From positions 1 to 6,699 of the forward strand of contig DASWVC010000354.1 in NCBI GenBank assembly GCA_036401335.1: 6,699 nucleotides of DNA, in the 5' to 3' direction. Position numbers and translations under genes: made by a program. Each line of letters opens with the position of its first letter. Positions within the stretch are counted from its first letter, which is position 1. Under the pieces are notes generated by a model. That model did no database searches, had not been told where the DNA came from, and was given only the letters and a program-made list of their open reading frames with translations. Below, piece after piece: positions 5,965 to 6,699 of this stretch. This DNA is from DASWVC01 sp036401335 (GTDB taxonomy: Bacteria > Verrucomicrobiota > Verrucomicrobiia > Chthoniobacterales > JAFAMB01).

Positions 5965-5994
5965 AAAAAGCCCGGTCGAAAGACCGGGCTTTTT
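5965..5994. terminator. Strong bidirectional intrinsic terminator between convergent genes
   Basis: A perfect 13-base-pair stem (5965-5977 with 5982-5994) has a seven-pair GC-rich segment CCCGGTC/GACCGGG plus G-C and A-T pairs, closed by a GAAA tetraloop at 5978-5981. On the plus strand it runs into TTTTTGTTTTT (5990-6000), terminating the PRC-barrel gene. On the minus strand the A-run at 5965-5969 reads as a U-run, terminating the PPDK gene that ends at 6029. The GNRA loop and longer U-tract make the plus direction look stronger. Confidence 0.93.
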
Positions 5995-6028
5995 GTTTTT
6001 CTTGGGTAGTGAAAGCAAACAACCGAGG

Positions 6029-6699
6029 CTAGCCCAGGGCCGCCTGTGCCGCTGCGAGCCGAGCGATTGGAACGCGAAATGGGCTGCAGCTTACGTAGTC
6101 AAGACCGAGCCGGTGACAGAACTTCACGCTTTCAGGGTCACCCCCGTGCTCGCCGCAGATGCCAAGCTTGATTTCAGGCCGTGTTTGGCGAGCTTTCTCG
6201 CACGCGATCTCCATTAATCTGCCCACACCTGCCTGGTCAATGGTGGCGAATGGATTGTTCTTCACGATGTCCAGCTCCTGGTAATGCGGCAGGAAGCTGC
6301 CGGAATCATCCCGGCTCATGCCGAGCGCCGTCTGGGTCAGATCATTGGTGCCGAAGCTGAAGAATTCAGCATCCTGGGCAATCGCGTCCGCAACAAGGGC
6401 AGCTCGCGGGATCTCGATCATGGTGCCGACGAGGTAGCTAAACTTACATTTCCGGCTCTTGCCAACTTCTGCCGCCACCCGGTGAACAAGGTCGATCTGC
6501 AACCTGAGTTCCTTCGGGAATCCCACGAGGGGAATCATAACTTCAACCTTGACCTTAGTGCCTTTCTTCTGCACATCGGCTGCCGCCTCAAAGATCGCCC
6601 GCGCCTGCATCTCCGTTACTTCCGGATACACAATGCCCAGACGGCAACCGCGGTGTCCAAGCATCGGGTTGAATTCATGAAGTTGGTGAACGCGGTGGG
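6029..6699 (-). CDS. ppdK: Pyruvate, phosphate dikinase, C-terminal part (5' end outside the window)
   Basis: The visible 222 residues are the C-terminal end of the PEP/pyruvate-binding TIM-barrel domain of PPDK, which interconverts pyruvate, ATP and phosphate with PEP, AMP and pyrophosphate in the cytoplasm. The frame continues to the right edge, reading HQLHEFNPMLGHRGCRLG just inside it. That is an internal family motif, so the ATG at 6664 is not the start. Further landmarks are EVMIPLVGFPKEL, GTMIEIPRAA, FSFGTNDLTQTALGMSRDD and the C-terminal GICGEHGGDP, whose Cys is the catalytic acid/base. The protein ends in LDYVSCSPFRVPIARLAAAQ, as intact PPDKs do. The match is dense enough to separate it from PEP synthase and enzyme I of the PTS. 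About three quarters of the gene lies outside, since PPDK is usually near 870-900 residues. It shares a terminator with the convergent PRC-barrel gene. Confidence 0.97.
   Translation of the reverse strand, partial: HRVHQLHEFNPMLGHRGCRLGIVYPEVTEMQARAIFEAAADVQKKGTKVKVEVMIPLVGFPKELRLQIDLVHRVAAEVGKSRKCKFSYLVGTMIEIPRAALVADAIAQDAEFFSFGTNDLTQTALGMSRDDSGSFLPHYQELDIVKNNPFATIDQAGVGRLMEIACEKARQTRPEIKLGICGEHGGDPESVKFCHRLGLDYVSCSPFRVPIARLAAAQAALG

Noticed and set aside
1..6699. Possible mobile element, CRISPR array, toxin-antitoxin, defence or biosynthetic system
   Set aside because: I found no transposase or integrase motifs, spaced identical repeats, terminal inverted repeats or target duplications, tRNA-like cloverleaf or defence-domain signatures. 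The genes are standard envelope, stress and central-metabolism families.

Overview
This is an ordinary-looking chromosomal window from a Gram-negative-type bacterium with moderately GC-rich DNA (judged by eye, not counted). It holds seven genes and no sign of a phage, insertion sequence, CRISPR array, tRNA or rRNA. The evidence for an outer membrane is a LolA-like periplasmic protein, an exported RlpA-like protein and a lipid/glycan-modifying gene set. The combination of PPDK, a LolA-like protein, and a PRC-barrel/DUF2382 protein would fit the Verrucomicrobiota or a neighbouring phylum. That placement is a guess from protein flavour, and no marker gene in the window fixes it.

Layout, left to right. 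Bases 1-63 hold nothing I can identify. Two minus-strand genes follow, transcribed right to left: a LolA-like secreted protein (995-1687) and then a secreted protein with a probable RlpA-like double-psi beta-barrel (64-864). A GC-rich imperfect hairpin lies in the 130-base gap between them. A very short 40-base divergent spacer separates them from a plus-strand cluster of three tightly packed genes: a PAP2-family membrane phosphatase (1728-2384), a GT83/PMT_2 integral-membrane glycosyltransferase (2381-3961, overlapping by ATGA) and a GT2 DPM1/ArnC-like glycosyltransferase (3971-4696, 9 bases later with a good ribosome binding site). A 196-base gap with small repeats but no intrinsic terminator leads to a monocistronic-looking PRC-barrel/DUF2382 stress-type protein (4893-5927) with a Gly-Thr repeat tail. 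A strong bidirectional terminator (5965-5994) then separates it from the convergent 3' end of pyruvate phosphate dikinase (6029 to the right edge, minus strand).

How the genes work together. The three-gene cluster makes sense as one pathway. The GT2 enzyme would load a sugar from a nucleotide donor onto a polyprenyl phosphate on the cytoplasmic face. The GT83 enzyme would transfer that sugar on the periplasmic face to a lipid, glycan or protein. The PAP2 enzyme would either remove a phosphate from the acceptor lipid or recycle the carrier. No flippase is visible inside the cluster. The two minus-strand secreted proteins also point to the cell envelope, so bases 64-4696 read as an envelope-biogenesis neighbourhood. 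The PRC-barrel protein and PPDK are probably functionally unrelated to it.

I see no convincing new defence, mobile or regulatory system. The points most worth a second look are the divergent RlpA-like protein, the compact lipid-glycosylation cluster and the repeat tail of the PRC-barrel protein.
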